From CAIMMJ01 sp037131955 (GTDB taxonomy: Bacteria > Bacteroidota > Bacteroidia > UBA4408): DNA of 19,503 nucleotides. The translations under genes and the position numbers were made by a program. Below the pieces are notes generated by a model. It saw only the letters and a list, made by a program, of their open reading frames with translations. It was not told the DNA's origin and did not search any database. Every line of letters begins with the position of its first letter. Position 1 is the stretch's first letter. Where the stretch lies: assembly GCA_037131955.1 (NCBI GenBank), contig JBAXQC010000051.1, positions 1 through 19,503 on the forward strand, written 5' to 3'. Shown in pieces: positions 7,212-16,019 of the stretch.

Positions 7212-10200
7212 TTGCAACAAATAAGTAAATCCAAAATTGTAACATTTTTTTTTGTTCTATTATTTTTTTTTAGTTCAAAATTTTCTCTAGCATCCTCTGG
7301 ATTTATCCAATCGTTTTTTCCTCAGCAATACCAAGCACACAATAACAATACCGATATTTGCCAGGATAGTTTGGGTAATATTTATTTAGCAAATAGATTG
7401 GGTGTTTTAAAATACAACGGAATAAATTTCACTTTAATTTTTACAAAAAATCAATCACCTGTTAATTCTTTGTGCTACTACAAAGGAAAAGTCTATGTTG
7501 GTGCAACAGGCGAGGCTGGATTTATAGAAACTAATAGATTGGGAAAAACCACCTACACCAATTTATCCGGTGAGTTCCCCAAAAGAAAACAATATTTTAA
7601 AGAGTTTTGGAGCACAATAGAATTAAATGGCAACATCTATTTTTGTAGTCACGACATTATTTTTGTTTTAAAGGAAAATAGGTTGTCATTTATTGAGCCA
7701 GCTAAAGGAAAAAAATTTCATAAGTTTTTTAAAATTAATAAAGAGCTTTATTTAAGAGAGAATAACACAGGCTTAAAAAAATTAGTAGGCAACGAATTAA
7801 TAGTTGTAAAAAACTCTGAATTTTTTGCGGATAAAAAAATTGATTTTATCGAAGAAAAAAAAGACAAGTTTATTATCGGTACAAGAACAAATGGTTTTTT
7901 TTCATTACCCAAATTAAAAGGCAAAAAAGTAGAAGAATTAAATTGGGAAATATCCGAAATTGCAAAGAACAAAATTCTTTATTGCTACAATTACCTGGAA
8001 AATGGAAACATAGTTTTTGGAACTCAACAAGCCGGAATTTTTATAACAGATAGTGCTGGCAAAATTTTAAAACACTTAGATGTAAGTGATAATTTATCAG
8101 ACGACAATGTTCAAAGCATTTTTGTGGATAAAAACAAAAATCTTTGGATTGCTACTTTAAATGGTTTTTCAATAATTGAGATAAATTCTAATCTTCAATT
8201 ATTTGGAAAAAAAGAAAAATTACCGAGCAACATCAATAATCTAATAAAATTCAAAGAGAATATTCTTCTTGCAACGGATAGAGGTTTGTATTTGGGAGAA
8301 AAGAAAAATAATGAATACTCTTTTTCTCCTTTTGCTCTTGGTGGAACAACATGTTTTGATATTGTGGAAATTCCAAATTCAAATCAAGAATTTTTAGTGG
8401 CAACTTCAAACGGATTAATAAAATTAAAAAATGGCACATCAAGTTTGATAATTCCAACAAAAACAAGTGTTTTAAAAGTTTCAAAATTTAATCCTAAAAT
8501 TATTTATTGCGGAGGAGAAGGTTTTTTTTACGCACTAGACTTTAGTAAAAAAAATAGTGACGATCCTTCATTCCCATTTATTAGCGACAATTACATTGAC
8601 GAAAAAATTCAATTAATAAAGAATATTGATGTAAGAAGCATTGCCGAAAAATCCTTAGATGAAGTTTATTTTTCAATTCCTTATGAAGGTGTTTTTAAAT
8701 TAAAAAACTCATTAACTAAAAATTCCAGTTTAGAAAAATTAAAAATTAATATCCCTAAATTAGAATCACCTGAATTTTGTTTAGAGATATTTAGTAACAA
8801 ATTATTAATAGGCACAGACATTGGAATTTATGAGGTGCAAGAAAATGCAGATTTAAATTTGGGACTCAAAAAAATAAATTTTGGAAAAAATATCAACAAT
8901 GGAAACAGTGATGTTTACATCTACAGAATACTGAATGTTCAGGATTCCTTATTATACATAGCGTCTGATTACAATTCAAAATTCAAATTATTTTCTGCTA
9001 GTTTTTTACCTAATAATTTTATTAAAACTAACGAATCTGATTTTTTAAGGTTAGATCTTTTTCAAAAAAATAATTTGTATTACAATGCTTCAGAGAAAGA
9101 ATTTTGGATTTCATTAAATGGCGGTTTAGCAAAAATTGACTTATCAAAAAAGTTTATTCCAGAAAGTTACTTTACTACCCAATTTTATAAAATAACATTA
9201 AACAATACTGAATTAATTTTTGGAAATGATTTCGAAAAAAAATATATCAATTCAATAGGAAACTATATACAATCAAGTCAACTTGAAATTCCATATTCAA
9301 AAAATAATATCCAATTTTATTTTTCCTCAACAACTTTTTCCTCTCCCATAGATTTACTTTTTTCTGCCAAACTAGAAGGTTTTGAAAACTCCTTTTCTGA
9401 ATGGGATTCAAAAAGTTTTAGAGAATTTTCAAATTTACCAGAAGGCAACTATAAATTTATTGTTAGATCAAAAAATATATACAATAAAATTGGCTCCCAA
9501 TTGCAAATTAAATTTTCTATTTTACCTCCATGGTATAGAACAATATGGGCATATTTATTTTATATAATTTTTACCATCACTGTATTTTGGTTGTTGGTAA
9601 GAATAAACACTACAAGGCTAAAACAAAAGAACATTGTATTAGAAGAAAAGGTAAAACAAAGAACGTATGAAATAGAAGTAAAGAATAAGGAACTAATAAA
9701 AAGTGAGGCAGAAATACAACATAGAAATAAAGAAATAACAGATAGTATTAACTATGCTAAAATTATTCAAAATTCTATACTTCCTTCAGAGGAATTGATT
9801 AAGGAATATTTAAATCAAAATGTTTTTATTTATTTTAAGCCAAGAGATGTTGTAAGTGGAGATTTTTTCTGGTTTAATCAAAAGATTGATTCATGCTTGT
9901 TGGCTGTTGCAGATTGCACTGGTCATGGAGTGCCAGGTGCTTTTATGAGTATGCTTGGTCTAGAAAAACTAAATCAGGCAGTTAAAGAAGCCGATAATCG
10001 AAATGTTTCTGAAATTTTAAGTGATATTAATATTGGAATTAAAAAATCGCTAGGGCAGGATCAAATAATACAAAAAAGTAAAGATGGTTTAGAGATTGTT
10101 TTATGCGAAATTAATCCGGAATTAAAAAAATTGGAATATGCGGGAGCAAATAGACCGCTATGGATATTTAGAAAAGATGAAAACAATGAAATTGAAAATA

Positions 10201-10517
10201 TAATCTTTAAACCAACAAAAGCTGGCATAGCAGGACATACAGAGAGTAGCCAACAATTTTATAGTCAAACTATTCAATTGCAAACCAAGGATGAAATTTT
10301 TCTTTTTAGCGACGGTGCACCCGATCAGTTTGGAGGAGAAAAGGGTAAAAAATTAATGACTGTTGGACTAAAAGATTTGTTCAAACAAATTAATGGAATG
10401 TCTTCCATTGAGCAAAGAAAATATTTAGAAGATTTTTACTCTAATTGGATGAAAAGTGATATATATGATTATGAGCAAGTGGATGATATTTTAATTATTG
10501 GTATTAGGATAGTGTGA
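7212..10517 (+). CDS. Membrane sensor phosphatase: two-component-type propeller, Y_Y_Y and SpoIIE domains
   Basis: The 1101-residue protein appears to sense an extracytoplasmic signal and control a cytoplasmic partner by Ser/Thr dephosphorylation. A hydrophobic signal sequence (residues 9-27) leads to a long periplasmic region with propeller-type repeats ('DSLGNIYLANRLGVLKYNG' near 52, 'DKNKNLWIATLNGFSII' near 302). A Y_Y_Y-like beta-sandwich follows at about 695-770. One membrane segment (about 776-797) leads to a charged coiled coil (about 800-850). The C-terminus is a SpoIIE/PP2C phosphatase with its acidic metal-binding positions visible in 'DVVSGDFFW' (near 877), 'VADCTGHGVPGAF' (near 899), 'FSDGAPDQFGG' (near 1031) and 'VDDILIIG' at the end. 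The start is TTG: a stop codon lies two codons upstream, and no in-frame ATG precedes the signal sequence. No anti-sigma-factor partner lies next to it, so its target is unknown. Confidence 0.9.
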   Translation: MQQISKSKIVTFFFVLLFFFSSKFSLASSGFIQSFFPQQYQAHNNNTDICQDSLGNIYLANRLGVLKYNGINFTLIFTKNQSPVNSLCYYKGKVYVGATGEAGFIETNRLGKTTYTNLSGEFPKRKQYFKEFWSTIELNGNIYFCSHDIIFVLKENRLSFIEPAKGKKFHKFFKINKELYLRENNTGLKKLVGNELIVVKNSEFFADKKIDFIEEKKDKFIIGTRTNGFFSLPKLKGKKVEELNWEISEIAKNKILYCYNYLENGNIVFGTQQAGIFITDSAGKILKHLDVSDNLSDDNVQSIFVDKNKNLWIATLNGFSIIEINSNLQLFGKKEKLPSNINNLIKFKENILLATDRGLYLGEKKNNEYSFSPFALGGTTCFDIVEIPNSNQEFLVATSNGLIKLKNGTSSLIIPTKTSVLKVSKFNPKIIYCGGEGFFYALDFSKKNSDDPSFPFISDNYIDEKIQLIKNIDVRSIAEKSLDEVYFSIPYEGVFKLKNSLTKNSSLEKLKINIPKLESPEFCLEIFSNKLLIGTDIGIYEVQENADLNLGLKKINFGKNINNGNSDVYIYRILNVQDSLLYIASDYNSKFKLFSASFLPNNFIKTNESDFLRLDLFQKNNLYYNASEKEFWISLNGGLAKIDLSKKFIPESYFTTQFYKITLNNTELIFGNDFEKKYINSIGNYIQSSQLEIPYSKNNIQFYFSSTTFSSPIDLLFSAKLEGFENSFSEWDSKSFREFSNLPEGNYKFIVRSKNIYNKIGSQLQIKFSILPPWYRTIWAYLFYIIFTITVFWLLVRINTTRLKQKNIVLEEKVKQRTYEIEVKNKELIKSEAEIQHRNKEITDSINYAKIIQNSILPSEELIKEYLNQNVFIYFKPRDVVSGDFFWFNQKIDSCLLAVADCTGHGVPGAFMSMLGLEKLNQAVKEADNRNVSEILSDINIGIKKSLGQDQIIQKSKDGLEIVLCEINPELKKLEYAGANRPLWIFRKDENNEIENIIFKPTKAGIAGHTESSQQFYSQTIQLQTKDEIFLFSDGAPDQFGGEKGKKLMTVGLKDLFKQINGMSSIEQRKYLEDFYSNWMKSDIYDYEQVDDILIIGIRIV

Positions 10518-10671
10518 GATTTGCCTTGTTCTTAAAACGAGTTAAACCTCAGGTCAAAGTATAAAAATAGGATTCTGAATTAATCCTTTGCATATCAATT
10601 TAAATAGGAAAATCAACTAAAAAAAATCTAATTCAATTCCAATTTTTTCAAATTAAACAATTTCTTTTTTT

Positions 10672-12600
10672 CTACAAACTCGAATCCAATTGCTTGGCCA
10701 GTTGTGCATACTCTTTCGCTTTTTGGCTATTGCCTAAAAATTCGTACGATTTAGACATAAAAAAATAGGCTTTTGCTTTTGAAGGGTCTATTTCAATGGC
10801 TTTTTCAAAGGCCTCAATGCTTTCTTGGTATCTTTTGGTCATTCCCATGCAACTGCCAATGTTCACCCATGCATCGGCAAATCGCGGATTTAGCTCTATG
10901 GCTCTTTTATACATGCCTATTGCTTGGTCGTACTTTCCTGTAGCAAAATATATTGCTGCCAAATTGTTTATAGATAATGCATCATTAGGATTATTTTTCA
11001 GCGCTTTCTCATAGTATAAACTTGCATCTTTGTAATTTCCACCTCTGTAATAGCAAACGCCTAATTGCGTAATACAATCGTTGTAATTGGGCAAAATTTC
11101 AAGCGAATTTAAAAGATGTTTTTCCGCTTCTTCTAAGTAATCTTTTTTTAACTCCTTATTTTTCATGGTGTCTCCCACCAATCTCACCAATTCGTTTCCT
11201 AAATAATAATGACTTCGGGCCGAGTTTGGCGATTTAGGCATGTCTGTTTTATACAGCGTTAAGTTGTTTTTCCAATCCTTATTTCTGGAGTATACCTGAA
11301 AAGAAAATACAACACTTATTGCTAGCACAAAAAATAAAACATATTTTAATTCCGAATTTGCCAACCAATGGAAGAAAGAAAATTTTTGTTCAGAAATTTT
11401 TATAATGTAAAATGCTCCAAAAATTAAAAACCAAATGACACCAAAAGACGAAAAATAATAAAATCTTTCTCCCATTGCTGCACCAATTGTTGCAAACAAA
11501 TTAGAATACAAGCCTAAACCAATTAGCATAAACCAAATGCCAAAACCAAATAGTTTTTTTTCTTTTAGTGATAAAATTCCGAGTATAAATAAAATGGTAT
11601 GAATTAAAACTGAAAAAATTACAACCAAATTAGAAAATCCAACTATAGGAATTTGATTGTAAGAATAGTTATAAAGCAGTGGGAAAGGCGCTACCATTAA
11701 TTTTAGATAATACGCTAATATGTAAAAAATAGTGGCAACTTTTTCTTGATATGTTTTTGCAGCAACTAACAAATTATCAATTACAGAAACTTGTTCTAAC
11801 CCAAAATATGAGCCAAGAATATTTTTTCTAATAACAAAGAAAATAACAATCGGAATTAAAAATAAACCGGTATTTAGTATTATTTTTATTATTTTTTGAT
11901 CAGTAAAGTAATACAGAAAAACAGGTAAAATTGCCAAAAATAATATGGCAGATTCTTTAAACAATAAACTGGAAAAGAAAACTAAAACAGTAAAAAATAA
12001 GTAATGTATTTTCTGATTGTGGTGGTAATTATACATTAAACCTAGTCCTAAAATTGACAATGCAAAACACATAATTTCATCAAAACTTTTTATGTTGCCA
12101 ATTACTTCTGTATGTATAGGATGAACTACAAAAAGCAAGAATGTAAAAAACAAAGGAGCTATAAAATCTGGCCTAACAATTTTAGCGAAAAATCTAAAGC
12201 CAAAAAACATGGAAAGTGAAAATACAAGAATATTTATAAAATGTGCAAACCCCGGTTTATCAGGAAATAATTGCCATTCTATTGCAAAAATTGTTAGCGT
12301 AAGTGGTCTGTACAAACCATCGTTTACATTTAAATAACCGTACCTATAGGATGATTTCCAGATTAGAGGAATTCCTTTTGTTCCTTGGTTTACGATATTG
12401 TTCTCCTTAATAACTGAAAAGTCATCCAAAACATAACCGTTACTTAATGTGTTCCAATAAATAATAAATGTAACTATAATTAAAAAAAATGAATAAAGTG
12501 CAATCCATTTTTTTTTATCGAGATCTTGGATTTGATTTAATTGAGAATTTTTTTGTGAGGAATGATTTTCTTTTTTAATTATCTTCTTTTGATATTTCAT
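10672..12600 (-). CDS. TMTC-like GT-C glycosyltransferase with C-terminal TPR repeats
   Basis: The 642-residue product combines a polytopic membrane domain with a soluble repeat domain. After a Lys-rich cytoplasmic tail (1-30) come about ten hydrophobic segments between residues 33 and 440. The first extracytoplasmic loop contains 'GYVLDDFSVI' and then 'YRPLTLTIFAIEW', matching the acidic pair and YRPL signature of TMTC-type protein O-mannosyltransferases and related GT-C enzymes. Residues about 450-640 form around five TPRs ('ALSINNLAAIYFATGKYDQAIGMYKRAIELNP' type spacing), probably periplasmic and used for acceptor binding. The likely role is glycan transfer from a lipid-linked sugar to proteins, inferred from architecture. 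The gene follows a small TonB-C-like gene with a 17-bp gap and is probably co-transcribed with it. Sugar donor and acceptor are unknown. Confidence 0.87.
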   Translation of the reverse strand: MKYQKKIIKKENHSSQKNSQLNQIQDLDKKKWIALYSFFLIIVTFIIYWNTLSNGYVLDDFSVIKENNIVNQGTKGIPLIWKSSYRYGYLNVNDGLYRPLTLTIFAIEWQLFPDKPGFAHFINILVFSLSMFFGFRFFAKIVRPDFIAPLFFTFLLFVVHPIHTEVIGNIKSFDEIMCFALSILGLGLMYNYHHNQKIHYLFFTVLVFFSSLLFKESAILFLAILPVFLYYFTDQKIIKIILNTGLFLIPIVIFFVIRKNILGSYFGLEQVSVIDNLLVAAKTYQEKVATIFYILAYYLKLMVAPFPLLYNYSYNQIPIVGFSNLVVIFSVLIHTILFILGILSLKEKKLFGFGIWFMLIGLGLYSNLFATIGAAMGERFYYFSSFGVIWFLIFGAFYIIKISEQKFSFFHWLANSELKYVLFFVLAISVVFSFQVYSRNKDWKNNLTLYKTDMPKSPNSARSHYYLGNELVRLVGDTMKNKELKKDYLEEAEKHLLNSLEILPNYNDCITQLGVCYYRGGNYKDASLYYEKALKNNPNDALSINNLAAIYFATGKYDQAIGMYKRAIELNPRFADAWVNIGSCMGMTKRYQESIEAFEKAIEIDPSKAKAYFFMSKSYEFLGNSQKAKEYAQLAKQLDSSL

Positions 12601-12617
12601 TAAAGAAAATTCTTAGT

Positions 12618-13010
12618 TTAGTTTGCTTTAATAGGCAATGTAACCATCATGTTCATCTTTACCTTAAATCCATTTTGAACGGCCGGAGAGAATTTAGCTT
12701 TTTCTATCACTCTTTTTAATTCTTCGTCAACTCCCATACCAAGGCCAGTTATCACCATAAAGTTTACAATACTGCTGTCTGCTTTTACATCAAAACTTAC
12801 GGTAGCATCTCCGCTTAAATTAGCTTTTTTTGCTTCATCAGAAAATCGTACATTTTTGTTTACAAACTCGTAAAATTCTTTTTCACCTTTTGGATAAAAG
12901 GGCTCTTGATTAGTATTCACAGGCATATTTTGTTTGTCGGTATAATTTTGAGAAAATCCTGAAGTAAAAGATAAACAAACAAAAACCAATAATGATAAAA
13001 GTATTTTCAT
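12618..13010 (-). CDS. Secreted TonB C-terminal-domain-like protein
   Basis: This 130-residue protein starts with a cleavable-looking signal peptide (hydrophobic residues 3-18, then Gly-Phe-Ser-Gln) instead of the membrane anchor of a true TonB. The rest resembles the TonB C-terminal fold: 'KGEKEFYEFVNKNVRF' (about 42-57) gives the first helix, 'GDATVSFDVKADSSI' (about 67-81) the central strands, and 'ELKRVIEKAKFSPAVQNG' (about 97-114) with 'VTLPI' the helix and last strand. Such proteins are frequent in Bacteroidota. Without anchor and Pro-rich linker it is unlikely to transduce energy from ExbBD and may instead be a periplasmic binding or scaffold module. It is the first gene of a two-gene minus-strand operon with the TMTC-like glycosyltransferase. 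Domain assignment is fairly confident; function is unknown. Confidence 0.83.
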   Translation of the reverse strand: MKILLSLLVFVCLSFTSGFSQNYTDKQNMPVNTNQEPFYPKGEKEFYEFVNKNVRFSDEAKKANLSGDATVSFDVKADSSIVNFMVITGLGMGVDEELKRVIEKAKFSPAVQNGFKVKMNMMVTLPIKAN

Positions 13011-13033
13011 TTTCTAAATTTTTGCTAATATAC

Positions 13034-13041
13034 CAAAATTA
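13034..13041 (-). promoter_or_regulatory. Putative -7 element for the TonB-C-like/TMTC operon
   Basis: On the minus strand TAATTTTG matches TAnnTTTG about 24 bp before the ATG at 13010. The upstream box 19 bases away reads TTT rather than TTG, so the match is partial. Confidence 0.45.
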
Positions 13042-13080
13042 CAAAAATCATTACAGAAAAAAATTAATTTAAGTTAGGTA

Positions 13081-14016
13081 TCAAATTTGTAAAGAGGCCA
13101 AGCAAGAGTTTATAAGTATTTCAAATTCATCCTTGGAGATTGGGCTAGATTTTACAAATTTTTCGCCACTTATTTTTTCATACAGTTCAATATACTTTTC
13201 AGAAATGGTTTCCACCCAAACATCTGTCATTGCTGGCAAAATTTGATTTTCTTTTCCCTGAAAATTATTGGCGATAAGCCATTGCCTCACAAATTCTTTT
13301 GACAACTGTTCTTGTGGTAAATTATTTTTTAAATTATTTGCGTAGTTCTTTGCGATAAAATAGCGTGATGAATCTGGAGTATGAATTTCATCCATTAAGC
13401 AAAGCTCATTATTTAATTTGCCAAATTCGTACTTTGTATCCACTAAAATTAAACCTTGTTTTTTTGCATGTTCGCTTCCAAATTCAAATAATTTTAGGGC
13501 TGTAGTGTATATATTATCCAGTTCTATTTCAGTTACAATATTTTGCTTTATAATATTGTCTCTGCTTATATCTTGGTCGTGACCAAAATCTGCTTTTGTA
13601 GTTGGAGTAATTATTGGATGTTCAAATTTTTGATTCTCTATCATGCCTTCTGGCAATTTTACACCACAAATTTCTCTTTTTCCCAGTTGGTATTCTCTCC
13701 ACGAATGGCCTGCAAGATATCCTCTTACAACAACTTCAACTTTGTAAGGCTCACATTTGTAACCAACAGTAACAGTAGGAAATGGAGCAACAATAGACCA
13801 ATTTTTTACAATGTGTTTTGTTTTGCTCAAGAAATTATAAGCAAGCTCGTTTAAAACTTGGCCTTTATATGGAATTGTTTTGGGCAAAACAACATCAAAA
13901 GCAGATATTCTGTCGCTGGCCACCATCACCAGGTATTTATCTGCAATGGTGTATACGTCTCTTACTTTTCCTTTGTAAAAATTTGTTTGATTTTTAAATA
14001 AAAATTCCACAATCAT
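13081..14016 (-). CDS. purC: Phosphoribosylaminoimidazole-succinocarboxamide synthase (SAICAR synthetase)
   Basis: PurC joins aspartate to CAIR with ATP to give SAICAR, a step of cytoplasmic de novo purine synthesis. The 311-residue protein has the complete set of family motifs: 'YKGKVRDVY' (14-22, nucleotide-binding loop), 'SDRISAFDV' (34-42), 'VEVVVRGYLAGHSWREY' (93-109), 'TPTTKADFGHDQDIS' (137-151) and 'MDEIHTPDSSRYF' in the C-terminal half. At about 310 residues it belongs to the longer form seen in Bacteroidota and yeast, not the roughly 240-residue enterobacterial form. It is the last gene of a tight minus-strand run, starting 6 bp after the DUF4286 gene. It is separated from other pur genes, and nothing in the run suggests purine-specific control. 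No motif is missing or broken. Confidence 0.97.
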   Translation of the reverse strand: MIVEFLFKNQTNFYKGKVRDVYTIADKYLVMVASDRISAFDVVLPKTIPYKGQVLNELAYNFLSKTKHIVKNWSIVAPFPTVTVGYKCEPYKVEVVVRGYLAGHSWREYQLGKREICGVKLPEGMIENQKFEHPIITPTTKADFGHDQDISRDNIIKQNIVTEIELDNIYTTALKLFEFGSEHAKKQGLILVDTKYEFGKLNNELCLMDEIHTPDSSRYFIAKNYANNLKNNLPQEQLSKEFVRQWLIANNFQGKENQILPAMTDVWVETISEKYIELYEKISGEKFVKSSPISKDEFEILINSCLASLQI

Positions 14017-14022
14017 TAAAAT

Positions 14023-14322
14023 TTAAATTACTTCTAACAGTGTTCTAAAAGCTGCAAATTTTCCTGCATATTTATCTGCAACATCTTTTTGAAGTTTTGG
14101 GGCAAACTCTCTTTTATACTTATTGTAATCTTCCATTTTGATAAATGTATATTGAAATGAAAATGTGTTTCCTTGATCTTCCTCCGAAAGTACCTTTAAA
14201 ATTCTACTTTCTGTAAATAAACCAGTTGACATTACATCAGGCACATGAACATTCTTCATCCAATTAAGCCATTCTTCTCTAACTGATTCGTCAATGCTAA
14301 CAGTTACATTATATACAAACAT
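14023..14322 (-). CDS. DUF4286 family protein
   Basis: This 99-residue cytoplasmic protein has the form of a small ferredoxin-like alpha/beta domain and matches the DUF4286 family found mainly in Bacteroidota. Recognisable features are the opening strand 'MFVYNVTVSIDESV', the conserved 'WLNWMKNVHVPDVMSTG' segment (about 18-34), a central strand pair ending 'FSFQYTF' and the C-terminal 'YAGKFAAFRTLLEV'. No catalytic residues are assigned and the family has no established function. It lies 5 bp downstream of the maltokinase-like gene and 6 bp upstream of purC, so it is almost certainly co-transcribed with both. Family assignment is good; the role is unknown. Confidence 0.88.
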   Translation of the reverse strand: MFVYNVTVSIDESVREEWLNWMKNVHVPDVMSTGLFTESRILKVLSEEDQGNTFSFQYTFIKMEDYNKYKREFAPKLQKDVADKYAGKFAAFRTLLEVI

Positions 14323-14327
14323 ATATT

Positions 14328-15893
14328 TTAATCATTAAATTGAGTTTCTAATAAATAGTTTATTCCTTTTAGAGGTATGGCAATCCATTCCGGTCGGTTG
14401 TTGATCTCATAGCCAAGTTCATAAATAGCTTTTTCGAAAAGAAAAAATTCAAACAGTTGTTTAGTTTGAATTTCATTTCCAATTAAATCTGTACCCTTAA
14501 CTTCTGCATAATAGTTCTTTAAAAAAACTTCCGAAATAATTTCAAACCATTTTTTTGCAAAAGGCTCCAGTACATCTTTTATTCCCGGAGATTCTTTTTC
14601 CATGTCAAACAAAGCAGCATAAATTGCATAATGAAACGACCTTATTACTCCTGCAACATCTTTTAAACAAGGGAATTTAGAACGTCTATAAACATGGGGC
14701 TTATCTGGTTCTCCCTCAAAATCTAAAATTACAAAATCATTTCCATTCCATAATGCTTGGCCTAGGTGGTAATCGCCGTGAATTCTAATGCAGCTAACGT
14801 TATAAGCATTACGAATAACAGTATGCATCATAGAAATGATTTTATCTTTGTTTTCTTCTAATCTTTTAAAATAGATAAGATCTGTTTGGGTTAGTTTGTC
14901 TTCGAGTTTATTTAAAGATTCTATTCTGTTAGAAATTAATTTTTCTAAATCTTGTTCTAATAATTTTCTATTGTCTTCGAGCAATTCCTTTTTAAATTCT
15001 ATTGCATTTTTAGGGTTAGAAAGCAATGCTAAGTGCATTTGCGATGTGGCATTTGCAAGTTTTTCTATTTTATTAAAAAAATCTATTCCAAATGAATTAG
15101 ACAATATTTTTTCTACTATTTCATGAACTTCGGGTGTTGAAAGAGAGTTTAAATTTTCGTTGAGCAATAAGCCTAAAAAGTTTTTTGCAGAATGATAAAA
15201 AATATCCCATGCACTGCCAGAATTATCTATTTTTTCCAGAGCCATTGCAACCAAGTATGAATCTTTTTTAAGAAAAGAATCTATCCCATTGTCATACGTT
15301 TTTTCTGATGATATCTCAAGGCTTCCATAATAAACAGGTATTTTTCTAAACTCTGTTTCTATAGAAAGGTATTTTAAAATTTCGAAATCAGTATTTTCTT
15401 CTTTTGAAATTTTTCTAAATACTTTAAAGAAAAATGACTCATTTACTAAAAATGATGAATTTGATTGTTCTGCATTAAAAATAACCGATGACTTATATTC
15501 CGCATTTTTAAAATAGTGCTGTTGCGATACTGCTGAAATTCCATTCAATGAATTCATGTTGTTTTTTAATGCATCAAAAATAAATTTTCTGAAATTTTCG
15601 CTAAACAAAGCATCATAAAAACAATCTTGGTCATGGCAATAAATTTTAGAATAATTTGCAGGAATAATTTGTGAGGTAGAAGCAATAGGCAAAAAATATT
15701 TTTCAGAATCGCCTTGCTGGTAATTTATATTTAAAATAGTAAGCCAAATATTTTCTTTGTCATCATTAGTTATGCAAGGAATAATTATCTCAAATTCTGT
15801 CTTTAAAAATTCTCTTCCCTTACCGCCAAACCATCTCGTTTGTTTTAAATATTTTTCTATCGCTTCTTGCGGAATTGCATTAATCATTTCCAT
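14328..15893 (-). CDS. Maltokinase-like sugar kinase
   Basis: The product (521 residues from the chosen ATG) resembles maltokinases of the trehalose to maltose 1-phosphate route, either stand-alone or fused to trehalose synthase. The N-terminal cap has the hallmark 'KQTRWFGGKGREF' (about 16-28). The kinase C-lobe carries the catalytic loop 'HGDYHLGQ' near residue 372 and the metal-binding segment 'DFEGEP' near 390, then 'RRSKFPCLKDVAGVIRS'. The expected reaction is ATP-dependent phosphorylation of maltose; no treS, glgE or glgB gene is nearby, so the substrate is inferred. A longer frame runs to a TTG at 15911, but the ATG at 15893 (or 15887) fits the family N-terminus and the upstream promoter better. 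It is the first gene of the run with DUF4286 and purC. Confidence 0.87.
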   Translation of the reverse strand: MEMINAIPQEAIEKYLKQTRWFGGKGREFLKTEFEIIIPCITNDDKENIWLTILNINYQQGDSEKYFLPIASTSQIIPANYSKIYCHDQDCFYDALFSENFRKFIFDALKNNMNSLNGISAVSQQHYFKNAEYKSSVIFNAEQSNSSFLVNESFFFKVFRKISKEENTDFEILKYLSIETEFRKIPVYYGSLEISSEKTYDNGIDSFLKKDSYLVAMALEKIDNSGSAWDIFYHSAKNFLGLLLNENLNSLSTPEVHEIVEKILSNSFGIDFFNKIEKLANATSQMHLALLSNPKNAIEFKKELLEDNRKLLEQDLEKLISNRIESLNKLEDKLTQTDLIYFKRLEENKDKIISMMHTVIRNAYNVSCIRIHGDYHLGQALWNGNDFVILDFEGEPDKPHVYRRSKFPCLKDVAGVIRSFHYAIYAALFDMEKESPGIKDVLEPFAKKWFEIISEVFLKNYYAEVKGTDLIGNEIQTKQLFEFFLFEKAIYELGYEINNRPEWIAIPLKGINYLLETQFND

Positions 15894-15925
15894 AACTTCT
15901 ATAAACAGCAATTTAACTTTTAGTT

Positions 15926-15933
15926 CAAAACTA
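15926..15933 (-). promoter_or_regulatory. Putative -7 element for the maltokinase/DUF4286/purC run
   Basis: On the minus strand TAGTTTTG matches TAnnTTTG 32 bp before the ATG at 15893. I see no good upstream TTG box at the usual spacing. A palindrome, TGTAATAATTACA (15981-15993), lies further upstream and could be a regulator site. Confidence 0.4.
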
Positions 15934-15998
15934 ACAAAAGATATTTGATTTGGTAACGCTAAAAATCAATTTGTTGATACTGTAATAATTACATTCTT

Positions 15999-16017
15999 TT
16001 AGCATAAGCTTTGCTAA
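15999..16017 (-). terminator. Weak hairpin just after rsmE
   Basis: On the minus strand TTAGCA and TGCTAA form a 6-bp stem with a 7-base loop directly after the rsmE stop codon. The following bases are A-rich rather than a T-run, so termination here is doubtful. Confidence 0.3.
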
Positions 16018-16019
16018 TC

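Noticed and set aside
10569..10587. AGGATT/AATCCT hairpin between the convergent sensor and glycosyltransferase genes
   Set aside because: The stem is only 6 bp with few G-C pairs and no T-run of note on either strand, so calling it a bidirectional terminator is not justified.
15894..15911. TTG start that lengthens the maltokinase-like protein by six residues
   Set aside because: ATG codons at 15893 and 15887 fit the family N-terminus and leave a sensible leader after the -7 element at 15926-15933.
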